Shown here: positions 20,961 through 33,889 of the stretch, piece by piece | How positions within the stretch are numbered: position 1 is the stretch's first letter | Layout: the number at the start of each line of letters is the position of its first letter | Source: Chrysomallon squamiferum | Lineage: Eukaryota; Mollusca; Gastropoda; Neomphalida; Peltospiridae | Assembly (NCBI GenBank): GCA_012295275.1 | Contig: CM022670.1 | Coordinates: 13,217,083 to 13,281,082, forward strand | DNA: 64,000 nucleotides | Direction of reading: 5' to 3' | Program-made: the position numbers and the translations under genes | The notes under the pieces: generated by a model | What the model was told of the DNA's origin: nothing | The model's database searches: none | The model's input: only the letters and a program-made list of their open reading frames with translations

Positions 20961-22680
20961 TCTCGTATTTCTCAGGCATGCACTTACCTCTCAGAATGTC
21001 GTAAAAACAACGTTAAATGTGACAGAGATTAATGACTCGGGTTTCGGTTATTTCCCCGAATACAATTTAATTTCTTAAATTATTGGATTTTCTGAACTAA
21101 TGCATGCTTTAGTTAAAAGAGGATTCATAATGTGAAGTTTAAAATAAATGAAATCGAGTTTAAAAAATATAAATAAATAAATAAATAAATATAAAATAAA
21201 TACTGTCTCGTAATTAAAAAGAATGTTAAAAATGATGAAAATAACAACAGTGACGACGAGAACAACAACACGTAACAACACTAGCACCACTACCAACAAC
21301 AACAACAACGACGACAACAACAATAACAACAACAACAACAATCATAATCATAATCATAACAACAGCAATCAAAATAAAAGAAACAAGAAACAAAGGACAA
21401 AAACTTTTCACCCCACATGATCACGGGTGATGGCAATGAAAGACCAATTATTTCTCTTCGAGTCTTTAGAATTTTATTATTATTATTATTATCAACATCA
21501 CTATCATCCTCATCTTCATCATTATTATTAAATGCGTTTGTGTGTTTTTGAGATGTTAAAATTTTTGCTAAACGGTGTCGAAGTGTGTGTGTGTGTGTCT
21601 GTCTGTCTGTCTGCCGTGTGTCAGGTTTTGAGAATCTGGTTTGATAAATAACAAAAGCCATCTCTATTTACATACATACAGTTCTGTATCTTTCCTTTTG
21701 TATTTATTTTCTGCAGGTTTAGAGACTCAGGCTTTGCTGATTTGTGTTTCAGTCCGATGAATTCTGAATCGCATTATGACATGCTACTACTACTACCACT
21801 ACTATTACTAATAATAAATGTTAGTAATTTCTTTGTAACTTTAGATAATTATAGTAAATGTAAACCGTATTTTTTCAATGCAATATTACTAATTCTTTAT
21901 TATTTTTCTGAAAAAAAACAACAACTTTGAAACAGTTTTGTTTAATAATTAAATCATGCAATTATGTCTATGTGTCGATTTGTTATATATGTATATTCTT
22001 TACAAATTCAGATACCTTTTAAACATACATTTAGTTAATTAAACTGAAAGAAGAAAATAAACAACGATGTCTAGTTTATGTCCATTTTTTTTTTTTTTTG
22101 TACTAATACAGACATTTATTACGTAGCCTTTGTTTGTCAAGTTTTTAGCAGTTAAAAGAAAACTTGTTTATTTTCCGTTTTTGCACTTGCATATTTTACT
22201 CAGAACCCATAAATTACACGTGTTATCTTACCAAAAATCGAATACATGATAATATTTATTTCCTGAATCAGTGATTTAACACAGGGACGTACGTATACGC
22301 TAACAAGATAGAAAGGTGAATAGTTTAGTCTCGATTAATCCGTACGCATTGCAGAAATATGGCTTACAGCGTTGTTTTGCTGCGAGGTGCCTCGGTATAT
22401 CGTAACTTCGTCTTCCTTTTCGACTCGTTTTTACATGATCTTACTGATTTATAAACTGTTAATAACGATAACACTGCATTTTCATATTACACAACGTTCT
22501 TTCATATTTTCATATAACACAACATTTTTCATATTTTCGTATAATACAAGTTTCTCCACGAAGGAAGGAATTTACAGCGTCTACGACACATCCGTCACAT
22601 TAGCGTACTCGAAGTTCCTGGTTTTTGTGTATGTGCGTGTGCGTGTTTGTTGCGGGCGGAAGGGTTGTTTGTTTGTATAT
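20961..22680. other. Intergenic DNA with AAC/ATT repeats
   Basis: AAC-rich repeats (about 21240-21365), ATT (21474-21500), GT/CTGT (21585-21615), ACT (21783-21815) and poly-T near 22086-22100. Three ACACAACnTTC-type units recur at about 22490-22560. No gene supported. Confidence 0.55.
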
Positions 22681-22741
<61 letters not shown>

Positions 22742-22775
22742 CATGTATGTGTGTATGTATATATGTATGTATTCA
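22681..22775. repeat. (TA)n-(TATG)n
   Basis: About 50 nt of alternating TA at 22683-22732 run into TATG/TGCATG units. A self-complementary tract of this length is likely to vary in length. Confidence 0.92.
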
Positions 22776-23204
22776 GATAAATAAAGAAAATGAAAAACAG
22801 ACACACAAATCTGTAGTGAGTGTTGAATAAAATGCCATCTCAACATGAAGGTTTTTTTTATTAACTGTCCTGAAATAATGGTAACTGGATAGCAGGTAGA
22901 AAAACTCAACACTTACTGAGTTATCATACATTCTTTGCGATAGATGGTTCTTTGGGTCGTTTCGAAATAGAGGCGTTATGTAGCACGAAACAGTGAAAAA
23001 TAATAAAATAATATTTATATCTTTTCCATTTAATGTTTTCCTTTATTTATCTTTCTTACTGTTTTTTTTTTTTTTTTTTTTTTTTTGTTCTGAATAATTT
23101 ATTTTAAATTTTATGTTAAATAAAAGAATAATTTAATAAACCTCAGCTGCATTCCAAGATGTTTTCGACTCAACTATTAATAATAATAATAATAATACTA
23201 ATAA

Positions 23205-23236
<32 letters not shown>

Positions 23237-25209
23237 ATAATAATAATAATAATAATATAGCAACAACACCAATAAGGAAATGTTTGTATCTAATTTGTAA
23301 ATTCAGTTGAGATGCTTTTTCATTTTTTTTTTGGTTTTTTTTTTAAATGATTCTTTTGAAGCCTTAAATATTTAACGCGTTATAACTTCTAATTACAGAA
23401 CATATATTGGAGGAATTAACTTTTTTCTTCTTTCTTTCTTTTTTTTTTTTTTTTTTTCTATTCTCAAAAATTATTCTTCGTCTTTTGGATAATGCGATTC
23501 ATGAATGCCTCATCTCATTTTCTAGATGGGCTATATTCGCACAGACATCTTCAGTTATTGAATGAACGAAGACAGAATCTCGTCAGCGATTGGCTGGAAA
23601 CCGAGACGCATCACTCAAGACTGTGAATAATATGGGTTTTGTGTTTACTCAGTCCGCCACTGGAATTTCAACTGGAAATAGATCCATCGACCACCACTCC
23701 ATTTCCTAAGTTCCTAATTGCTCAACTTTCACGCGACAAAAAAATGTCGATTGATCCGCTGCTGAAACCATATTCATGTCCAGTGGGCACCCTTAGGATC
23801 TCTGGTAGCACACCGAGGTAGTCCCTTCCCCTGGAGGTCGGAAGATAACCGACTGCCAACTTTTCTGATTCTTCTACCGTAAACATTTTAAAATTCTGTT
23901 ATTATTACTATTATATATCTCTAACAAAAAATAAATAAAAACTAAGATGCATCGTCAGTACAGGCATTAGTTGTAACTTGTTATATAACACATTATTAGA
24001 TTAAATATCTTCTTTTTTTTTCTCTTTATTATTATTATTATTATTATTATTATTTTTTTTTTTTTAAAGAAATTTAAAATATTTGCCGAGTCCCACAAAT
24101 CACCACGAAATACTTAGTAAATATAAGTGTATGGAAAGTGCTGACTCGCTTACAGAAAAATGTCAAAAGAGCGCCATCTCGCTCTTGTTAAAAGCATTAA
24201 GTATCGTTAAGCGTTAATGAATTTGCCTTCAAGTGCGTGCTTCAGTCATATCTTTAAAATCATCACCGATATGTTTTACAAACAGAATTATCATTATTCA
24301 TTTATTTGTTTATTGAAAATAAAATCGTCATATTCAAACTGTAAAGTCCATAAATGTGGGATTTCATTATGAGAAAATTTGTACACAAAAAAAATAAAAT
24401 AAAATAAAATTTAAAAAGTCGTATAATCACTATACTTATCCTGGTTTGTTCTTAAAATGTGATTTTTATCATTATTCAATATTTAAGACCAAAAGCATAT
24501 AGTCAACAATAGGACTTGAATCACTTTAATCATTTCACGGAATGCCTGGAATTTCCAGTCATTGACACGTATTAACTGGTGGTCAGAATAACTTTGCGAA
24601 ATGGTTTATTTAGACATTTTTCGCGTTATGTCCGGTTTCAGAGACTGAGAGCAACATATAAAATCCTATCTCGGTGCTATAATTCACACCAACGAAAAAT
24701 CATATGTAAAAAAGAAGAACAAATAATAATAATTAAATGTAAATAGATAGATAAATAAAAACGTAATCCACTTACGCTAAATGTCAGATATGATCAATAT
24801 AATAGGGGTATCATTACCAAGAAAGTCAAACTTTTACCTAATCAAATCATAACGTAAATCCATGCGCCTTAATGTTAGCACCGATTAAACAAATAAATTA
24901 GATTGGGAAATGAAACAGATATTCTTTACAGTGATGACAGAGTATATAGTTCACTCCAGATCACATAAACAGTGAAAAACTCATTACAGAATACTGTTAA
25001 AAGCAAACAGAAATCCGAATTGTATATCAGAAGTTTTGGTTAAGAAAATGGGTTGGATTGGGAAAATCATGCCAGTAATTTATCTCAGATAATAACTCGA
25101 CTGAGAGACAGAGACGTATCACTCGCTACAAATAAGCTACGCAATGAAAAGATTCAATTACAGAATGCTGTAAAAATACAACGTAAATTCGCATACACTA
25201 AACAGAAGA

Positions 25210-25252
<43 letters not shown>

Positions 25253-25329
25253 GTATGGTTTATGTTACTCTGATTACTTATTGTAGGCACTAATCCAATG
25301 ATGCTTAACGTGTGCTATCAAGCAGAACG
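22776..25329. other. Intergenic DNA
   Basis: Poly-T near 23063-23085 and 23437-23457; AAT/ACT repeats 23180-23260; ATT 24028-24052; poly-A 25213-25249. A GC-richer, non-repetitive patch at about 23560-23870 could be a decayed element or regulatory DNA but shows no recognisable protein. Confidence 0.5.
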
Positions 25330-25422
25330 CTTACGGTAAACTATCTTTCACTGCTATGGGGCTAGAACAGAAACAGCAGCAGACGCATTCAAAATGGCGT
25401 CCGTGCACCTACAGGAGTAAAG
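25330..25422 (+). promoter_or_regulatory. Candidate promoter/non-coding first exon of the plus-strand gene
   Basis: TCAAAATGGCGTCC at 25389-25402 resembles the YY1-type motif AANATGGCG often found at start sites of TATA-less genes. It is followed by a strong donor, GTAAAG|GTAAGC, at 25422/25423. A nine-codon upstream ORF (ATG 25394 to TAA 25420; MASVHLQE) ends just before the donor. The next good plus-strand acceptor opens the large exon at 29450. The 5' limit is unknown. Inference from motifs only. Confidence 0.4.
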
Positions 25423-26816
25423 GTAAGCGACGAGTGTCGACTTTTATTGTTTTCCCAGCTATCTCTTTGTGCAAAAGTCTCAGAACGTTTCTTTTTAAAA
25501 CATACAAGATTCTCGGGAATTAATTTTGCTGTTTGCTTCTCTGCATTTAAAGTTTTATTGTGTAAACAAAAATTAAGTAAACTTCCGAAATGAAGTTGGG
25601 GGATTCCCTGATAGAACAGCGAACGTGATACACTACTGAATAAAGCTCTTCATAGGAACACAGGCATCCAGCTTCAAGTTTATATTTGCAGCAAGAAGTG
25701 TATTTTAAAATATACTGTGTGCTATTTTACATCGACAGACGTACGTTTTATTGGAAGTTAAATACGTAAATAAATTTTTACTTTCCAAAACTTAAACTTT
25801 TCAAGACTAATAAAACTAAGTGTAAAATTTCGCAGACGTACAAATTAATTTATTTTAAAAATTTAGTTGTTTTAATATTTATTTTTAAATTGTGTTTGTT
25901 TAGTAATTTATTTATTAAATTAGCCTGAAGATATATAGATTTTGTTTATTAAATTAACTTTAATTAATATGTATTACAACAGTAAAATGAAACGAATTTT
26001 TACAAATGTAATTTATTATTATTATTATTATTAATTTTCTGTTTGAAAATACAGTGTTGTAATTATAATTAGTTCAATAAAATAATAATAATAATAATAA
26101 TAATAATAAGAGAATACTGGACTCTGTGTCATGTTTTGTTATATCATAAGTAAATAATACTTAAAAAAATAAATAAATGGTAAAAATAATAACTCCTTTA
26201 AATATTTTTTATATATATATATAAAATTCCATTACTCCATCCTCAAAAAAAAAAAAAAAAAAAAAAGAAAACACACAATAATAATAATTATTATTATAAT
26301 AAAGAAATAAAAATAAATAAAAATAAATATATAAATTTAAATAATAATAATAATAATAATAATAATAGTAATAATAATAGTAATAATAATAATAATAAAA
26401 TGAAGAAAATAAACAACAAAAAAAAAAAAAAAACATTAGCTAACTGCTATGATAGTCATGCATTATCTATTTTTTTTTCTTTCTCTGTCATGATTTTTGC
26501 GACAGTGTTGTGTTTCCACCCCATTAAATCAGGTCTGCGGAGGCCTGTATTACTGTGAGAGGTGCTTGTTTGGATTATGTCAGCAGTGGGTGTGAATCGG
26601 TAATCTTCATAAAGCTCTCACGACTTGTGTCGCCCATTCTGTTTGCATTGTGACATGTGTCAGAACAGCAAATCACTTGCTGAGTGCATTATCTGTCTGA
26701 TCTCTCCTGCGTTTTGTGACATGTGAAAAGTGTATGTAGAGTAATTCGTTCCTAAAGCTCAGCGATAATAGTTTTTAGTTTTACTAATCCAGCCACCAAA
26801 AAACAAAAATTACACC

Positions 26817-26817
<1 letters not shown>

Positions 26818-26865
<48 letters not shown>

Positions 26866-26870
26866 GTGAA

Positions 26871-26910
<40 letters not shown>

Positions 26911-26985
26911 GTGAAAATAATAATAATAATAGTGGTAATGATGATGATGATGACAATGATGAAGGTAATGATGATGAGGTTGATA
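26818..26985. repeat. (AAT)n and (GAT)n block
   Basis: Two AAT arrays separated by GTGAAAATAAT, then GTGGTAATGATGATGATGAT. Impure but continuous. Confidence 0.85.
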
Positions 26986-27559
26986 ATGCTGTTAAGATAA
27001 AAATGTTAAAATACTGCTTTTGTTAATTAATATTAGATATTGATGATGATAATGATAGTATTAATGATAATGATGAAGATCTGTGATAATGATAAAATGT
27101 TCTAATAAGCACTGTATACTGTGAAAACAAAACATTAAGCATGAAGAAGGGACAGTTATTCATTAAAAAGGTCAGTAATGCTACTTTAAGCAGCCTAGGC
27201 TCAAGATAATGAAAAATACTATAAATATTTCTCTCACTATGTCAGTATATATAGTATTACCTATTGTATATGTTTTCATTTTTATTTGTTTTACTTTTCT
27301 GTAATCACCTTATAGTTTTAATTACTACTATTAATCAGAAATATCTGTACTTCTCATTTCTATCCAACCATCCACTGGTGTTTTGTTTTCTACCATCTCA
27401 ATCATCATTTAATTATTACCTTTTTAAGTAATATTTTATATATTACTGAGTTTTGTTATCTGTACAGACACAGAACAAATTGAAATTATGTAGCTGAATG
27501 TTAGAATTGAAAGTACGGTTTTGGTTTGTGCTCAAACATCATATCACAGACATTGGTAG

Positions 27560-27680
27560 ACTAGTGTAATTATGTTTGTGTTGAGAAGGCCTCGGGTTTG
27601 ACTCAGTCATGTCTGTCAATTTGCACCTGTCAGAATGACTATGTCAGGTGTAAGTTATTTAAGGCAGCACATTTTAAAAA
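27560..27680 (+). mobile_element. Possible tRNA-derived SINE head
   Basis: GTAGACTAGTGTAATTATG could be a worn A box, and CTCGGGTTTGACTCAGTC resembles a B box (GGTTCGANTCC). No core domain recognised. Confidence 0.3.
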
Positions 27681-29505
27681 AATAATTGAACAGATTTTTT
27701 TCATCAGTTCTTCCTTTTTTTTTCTTTTTTCAAGGTTACTGTAATCTTAAATTATTGTTAAGTCTCTGACTGCATGAAATTAACAAGGCTTAGCAATATT
27801 ATTGTGAAATATGATAAAAGTACATTTTGTCATTGTCAGCAATCACAACAACAACAACAACAACAAAATAATAATAATTCAAAAAATTAATTAATTAATT
27901 AATAATAATAAAAATAAAATGTAATTATTATGACTTTTATATCAGGCTAAATTTACATACAAAAGGTACCATATTGCCTTGCTGTTGAATATATATTTTT
28001 GGAACAATCCTTTTTCAACTGTCAGAAAGAAAGAATGCCATAATCAGTCTATACCTGTTTGTTTCTTTTCCTCTTTTTTTCTTTTTCTTTCCTTTTTTAA
28101 CACAACCATTCTAGATAGTTCTAGGATGTTCCAAATTCTTTCATGAGGTTCTCATTGGGCAAACACTGTAAATCACTGAATTTCATGCACATTTCATTTC
28201 AGATTTAATAATTATAATAATTATATATGTATGTAAGTACTTATGTATGTATGAATGTATGTATGCATGCATGCATGTATGTATGTATGTATGTATGTAC
28301 GTACGTACATCTGTCTGTCTCTTTCTATATATATCAATGAAGGGTCCTTATTTGTTTTTTTTAAATATCCATTCATCTCTGAATTCAAACAGTTAATTAC
28401 ATCTTTTTGGCAACTGAAATCTACTATAAAATTTTCCTTTACTTATTTATTTTTTACCTATATATAAATATAATAAAACATTGTGCCAAGAATATGTAAT
28501 TTGTCATTTGTGATCTCTATGTGTTTTTGTCAAACCAAAAAAATTACTTATATATATATATATATATATATATACATACAGAATCAATATTTCCTGAAGA
28601 TATAGCAGAATGATGTCACAGTCTTCAGCCTGTTTGCTAAGCATGATGGATAACAATATCTTAAATACCAATTCACTGCAGATAACAAGATACATGTAAT
28701 TCAGAAAAACAGAAATAATCTTTGCTTTCTGCCTTTAAGTTATAAATACGTTTCATTTGTGTTTGGATGGTTTCTGATAAATGTTTATACATATAATTTT
28801 TAAAAGGTTGTGTATTGGATTTATAAATACTTTTCAATATTAGAATTAGATATGCATAACTGTTACTAGGAAATATTGGTTTTCCTTGTAATTGTTATCA
28901 TTACTTTGTTTATACATTAATTTAGTTTAAGATTTATGATATTGGTTTATTTTAACAACTATATGGTATGCTTCATTTGTATTTATGGTTTATGCATCAT
29001 GTTTAAATATGTATTTGATGTTATGTTATTTTGAATTAGCAGCTGTTATTGTGTTTTCACTTCAGATTTAAAACTGTTCAAACGTGTATTTTCTTTAAAT
29101 TAACATCTATTACACTGAAGATTACAGTAATTCAGAACTGTTTTAATTCATATTTCAGATAACAGGATAACATGGTTGAAATAGAAGCAGGAATTACAGG
29201 AACATTGACATCAAGATGTCATGGATTGAATTTCTTGTCTGGATTTTACATGTGTTTCATTTAACCAACATGTGAAGTGTGGAAAATGAAAAAAGAACTT
29301 TGTTTTTCTTCACGTCTGCCTCTTTTCTCATTCTCCTCCAAAATTTTACTGAGTTTTCCCCCCAGCGTAACAGCTGATATTGAGTTCTAACCTTACTATA
29401 ATTCTTACTGACATTTCTGGTTTTTTTTCCCCTCTGTTGTGTTTTTTAGGATACAAATTTTCTTTGCTTTCTACCCATGAATCCTCAGTGTATTCTACTA
29501 TTACC

Positions 29506-31434
29506 ATGGAAGAAAAAACAAATGACGAAGACTTGCCCAAAATATCAATTCCAAAGTCAAGTTCATTTTCACCTAAAATCACACGCCCAAAATTACCTTC
29601 TTTTTCAAGTGGGCGTTCAACAAGCCCCAGGGCCAAGACTGACCCTGGACGAGGTGATATTAAATCCATCATGGAGGATATTATGAACCTAAATAAAGTG
29701 GACTTTCCTAAAACATATGGTCGTCCTCGAATGAGATCATCACCCGGCCACGGCAAATCTCAGTCAACAAATAGTTCACCTTCTGCATCACCCAGTCTGG
29801 GAGATATACATTCAGGTGATGAACAAGCTTCAGCTTTTTCTCGCAATCGTAGTCGCAGTCTGAAACAACTGACTAACAAGCTGAAAAGTGGGAAGTATGC
29901 TTCTGATAACCAACAAACCAACATTCCTGAAGGATCTGAACAAGCTGACCCAATCCCTGATGTGAACATAACCGACACTGATGCCTTGTCTCGTGAATCT
30001 AGTCCTCCTCAAACAGCTTGTCATGCTGCTGTTGGTAAAGAACAAACTGGAAATAGGTCAAAGGAGTCCAGTCCTGTTTTGGAACAGTTGCAGATGTCAG
30101 CTGATAGAGATTCAGAAGCTGTGCCCAGTGAATGTGGTTCTGAACCACACAGACAAGAATCAATCGACAGCCTTGATCATGAACAGACCCCAGACAGTGA
30201 TGCCACAGATGAGCACAGTAGTGAAATAAAGACTAGTCATGAATATCTGACTCTGAATATGGACAGACAGGCAGAAGATGAAGGTGTTGAAGAAGGAGAT
30301 GCCCCATCACCAATTGTCAGCACTTTCACTTACCATCCTATTGGAAGAAACTCACCTTTCTTGAAACTGGCATCAACTTGCCCAAAGAGAAGAACAGGTA
30401 TTACAACACTGGCCACACTAGGCCGAGTACAGCAGCTGTATGGAAAAGGAGAGGATGGAAAGACTGAAGATTCATCGGGGAAAAGATTTCAAAGGCGAGA
30501 TGGTTCCCAACAAAAAGGAACTCAGAAAATCTCTCCAGTAAGATTCATAACTCACCCACCTCACAGAAAAGCATCATTCCGAGAAGATGGCTCTATGGAC
30601 AGCAATGGATTTGGTGCTTTGAAAGCTTCTTCAGGAGACAGTGATGATGAACAGAAATTAAGTCAGCTTTCACTGACAGACAGTCAGTATTGTCCCAGTG
30701 AAGGAATGGAAGATTCATACCAGGAGGTTGTGGAGAGTGTTGTAGGAGACCACAGTGATTCAGAGAAACAGGACAGGAAAAATGGCAAATCATTAAAACA
30801 GAAATCCAAGAGTGATCCCAGTGGTGACAAAACACGGGACTTGGGGGACTTTCCTAAAGTCAGTGAATCTTCCCAGTCCCACAGTGCTCCTCTCCTGTCT
30901 AAAGATGACAGAGAAGCAAGCTCAGAGGATGATGAGAAAGCAGAAAGCAAACCAAAATCAAGCTCAGAAAACATTTTATCTAGTGGCAGCAATGTTGATG
31001 AAAGCACAGCGAATCATGGCACTGATGATGATGAAGTTGATCAGATTGAGTCAGAAAACAGCCAGTTACCGAGTCCTTCGTCAGCTCACAGTATTACAGT
31101 GTTATCTTCTAGTCCCTCCCCAACACAGGATTTACCAGGCTCAGGCTCATCAGAGCAGCATTCAGAGAAACTGTTAAGTGTTCCTTCTCCTCGGAAACCT
31201 ATTCTTCGCAGTGCTAGCTCAGCTAGTGTATTGACACGAAAAACGTATGGATCTAGCAGTAAGGACAAGGATCATATTCGGAAGTACAGTATTACCACTG
31301 ATGAAAAACAGGCTAGTTTGTCTCCAGATTTCTCTCCTCTTGGAGATTCTGGATTGGCTACAAGTATGCCTGTCGTGTGGAAGGACAGGGTTGGTAGATC
31401 TGAATCTCCAGAAAGGGATCCTTCTTTTATTAAG
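29506..31434 (+). CDS. Large coding exon (643 codons) of an unrecognised Ser-rich, probably disordered protein; gene continues 3'
   Basis: The exon runs 29450-31434: acceptor TGTTTTTTAG|GATAC, donor ATTAAG|GTAAGT in phase 0. The ATG at 29506 sits in a strong context (ACCATGG), so the first ~56 nt are probably 5' UTR, although the frame is open to the acceptor. No folded domain, transmembrane segment or signal peptide is seen. The sequence is rich in Ser, Asp, Glu, Lys and Pro, with many proline-directed sites (ISPVRF, SLSPDFSPLG, SPERD) and basic-directed sites (RSRSLKQL, HRKAS at 353-357, KPILRSAS, RKYS). A basic cluster (RNRSRSLKQLTNKLKSGKY) lies near residues 110-130. This composition fits the N-terminal part of a phospho-regulated cytoplasmic scaffold, GEF/GAP or cytoskeletal adaptor. 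I do not recognise the family. Codon use is complex and plainly coding; the C-terminal exons lie outside the window or were missed. Confidence 0.85.
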
Positions 31435-32229
31435 GTAAGTTAGTTTAATATCTAATATTTGTACACATAACATTTCTTTTTTACACTACTCATGGAACTT
31501 TTAAACCAGGTGGCATATTATTTACCGAAGTAAGATTTCATCATGGAAACCAGCTACTGGTATGTTTCATTCTCAAAAAGATGATGATAATATGACTGTG
31601 AAGAGATACTAGATGTTGTAAAATGACAGTGAATAACAAACCATATTATGTTGTTTAGAATGTGAACCAGCAATTACAGGTTAAAACAAGATGAGCAAGA
31701 ACTACATGAATCTGTGCATCAAGGACAAGCATTATGTTAGAATCATTATGAGGATAATAAGACCCTTCCTCCTAAAAAGTAAATTATAAAATTACCAGAA
31801 CAGGATAAATAAAAATAATATCTCTGTGATCCTCATATGCTTTATTATTATTATTATTATTAAAAAAAATTTAACTTGTAATTCTGAATCACAGTCAAAT
31901 TCTTTTAACACAGGCTACACATACAGAGTATGTTTACAAAATGTAATTGGGTTTTTTTTATATGAAATAACACCATTAGGCTGTAATCCTAAAACATTAA
32001 AATAACTTGCATTGGCCTAATGAAAACAAAACAGAAATCTGTGGGCTGAGATTACTGAGGGGATCTGTTGTGTGGACAGAGTAAACAGTTTGCAGCTTTT
32101 TGCAGTCTGCGAAGTGCACACCACAGAGTCTAACAGCAGTGCACTTGTTGTGCAATCAATGGTCCTGTGTGATGTTTGCTCCCTGCCATTTTCTCCAGTC
32201 TGTGTCATGATGCACCTGTGTAGCAGACA

Positions 32230-32530
32230 GGTGTGGAGGACGCAATCACCATTTTATGTTTACCTGGGAAATTAAAAAAAAAAAAAAACATCACTTGCCA
32301 TCAGGATTTTCTTTTTTATTATTTTTTCTTCTTCTTTTTTTTTTTTTTTTTTAATACTGAACAAATATTAATTTTTTCACATTACAGCTGTTTTTCCTTT
32401 TCTTTCTGTTTTTAAACCATTTCATTTTTTTTATGTTACAACATTTTCAAATTTTTTTTTTTTTCAGCAGTTATTTTGTAATGCAGATTAGATCATTGCT
32501 TTCATACAAAATCTTACATATTTTTTTTTT

Positions 32531-32561
<31 letters not shown>

Positions 32562-32580
32562 AACCTTAAAATTTTAGTTT
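32230..32580. repeat. Poly-A / poly-T cluster
   Basis: An A run near 32272-32288 is followed by T-rich tracts near 32335-32352, 32451-32464 and 32537-32560. Confidence 0.8.
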
Positions 32581-32994
32581 TATATTTCATCCAAAACAAG
32601 TTTTACATATTCATTTCAGTTAAAAAAAAATGTAGTTGTTTTTTTGCAAAATCACTGCTGTTCTTAAAAGACTATGTGACATGTCAGTTGATGATTTATT
32701 TATGTTCAAGCCACCATTAAAATCACAGCTTTCATAGAAGATGTATGTAAATATGCAAGTGCCTTGAGTTCAAGTACTAATGTTATCAGGAATACATGTA
32801 CATGTATTTATAAATAGGTTTATTTTTTATCTTCATTACCCAGATGGCTGGCAACCCCTGACTTGTAAAACTGTGCTACTAATACATTTCTGTATGGTTG
32901 AGTCATAGCTTCTGTTCATGTGTTCTGTATCACCAAACATGTTCTCTAATATATGTTTTTTTTTTTGTTTTGTTTTTTACATCTTGGACTAGAG

Positions 32995-33210
32995 CAGATT
33001 TCAGCTTAATGGTTATATCAGTGGGTTACAAAATCAGTTCTATTTAGTGCACCCTTTGAGCAGTTCCACTCCCAGCTGGTGATCCGCAACTGGTTTATCA
33101 AGCGACATCTATGGAAAAAATGTACAATATCCCTTGCTGCAATTGCAAGTCACAGAGAGTCAATTATGAAGTGGCAGCACAAAGAGATTTCCATTATATG
33201 TTACGAGAGA
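32995..33210 (+). mobile_element. Near-complete but diverged tRNA-derived SINE
   Basis: In order: a worn head (TTAATGGTTATATCAGTGGG), a core (CCCAGCTGGTGATCCGCAAC, TGGTTTATCAA) and a tail (ATCCCTTGCTGC, then GTCAATTATGAAGTGGCAGC and GATTTCC). The tail matches the mollusc SINE I remember as GATCCCTTGCTGC ... GTAGCCCATGAAGTGGCGAC ... GGTTTCC. This is the best-preserved SINE in the window. Confidence 0.62.
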
Positions 33211-33862
33211 TTTATTTTTGATAACTTAATAACTGTAATTACGTCAATAAATTTTAACTTTGTATAGTTCATTTGATCTCAGAACAAAACTGTTCATATT
33301 TTTTGGAGAATCTGCCATTTAATTATTAAGAATGGATATTTAATTTTCAGTTGTTAGTTACTCCTTTCATAAACATGTCTGTATAAGTTCTGGTTTAAAA
33401 ATAGTGTCTGGTTGAAATGGAAAAAAAATAATCCAGTCACTGGAGCATTTTGTCACCTTGTTAAAAGTGTTGTGTTGTCTCTAGAATGAGGACATGGTCA
33501 CAATCTGTACATACCATCATGGACAGCAAAGTTAGTTGATGGCTTATTTGTCCATCTGGTTTAGAGGCATGCCTGTCACTGATTACTCCACTGACCTTGT
33601 TTATTTGATTAGTGGTCAGAACATTCTGCTTTACTAGTTCTGTTAGGTTACTGGCTCTTCCAGGTTCTCTTTTGCTGGTCCTAATTGTCCTCTTAATTGC
33701 TAAACTTACTTTTTAAGAACAACTTGCACCATTGTGGTGTTTTTATTATTTTTATGAGGGAGATGTATATGTGTTTTTTCATAAGGTTTGATGAAAGAGT
33801 TTGTGTGTGATAGAAAGTTAAGAAAGCTTGCATAAATTTATGAAGAGAATTTGTGTATGAAA

Positions 33863-33889
33863 GGTGTGTGTGTGTGTGTGTGTGTGTGT
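33863..33889. repeat. (GT)n microsatellite
   Basis: About 13 GT units within the intron. Confidence 0.9.

Larger units (their letters stand above)
25423..29449 (+). other. Probable 5' UTR intron of the plus-strand gene
   Basis: No exon seen. Contents: AAT repeats (26082-26109, 26341-26398 and about 26818-26930), poly-A near 26246-26264, GATGAT repeats (26938-26985), a SINE-like patch at 27560-27680, CAA repeats (27845-27868), TATG/GCATGC repeats (28226-28310) and a TA tract (28548-28574). It ends in a pyrimidine-rich acceptor at 29449. Confidence 0.45.

Noticed and set aside
29346-31473. Minus-strand open frames opposite the large plus-strand exon
   Set aside because: They mirror the Ser codons of the plus-strand frame; the plus frame is the only long one with matching splice sites and a good start context.
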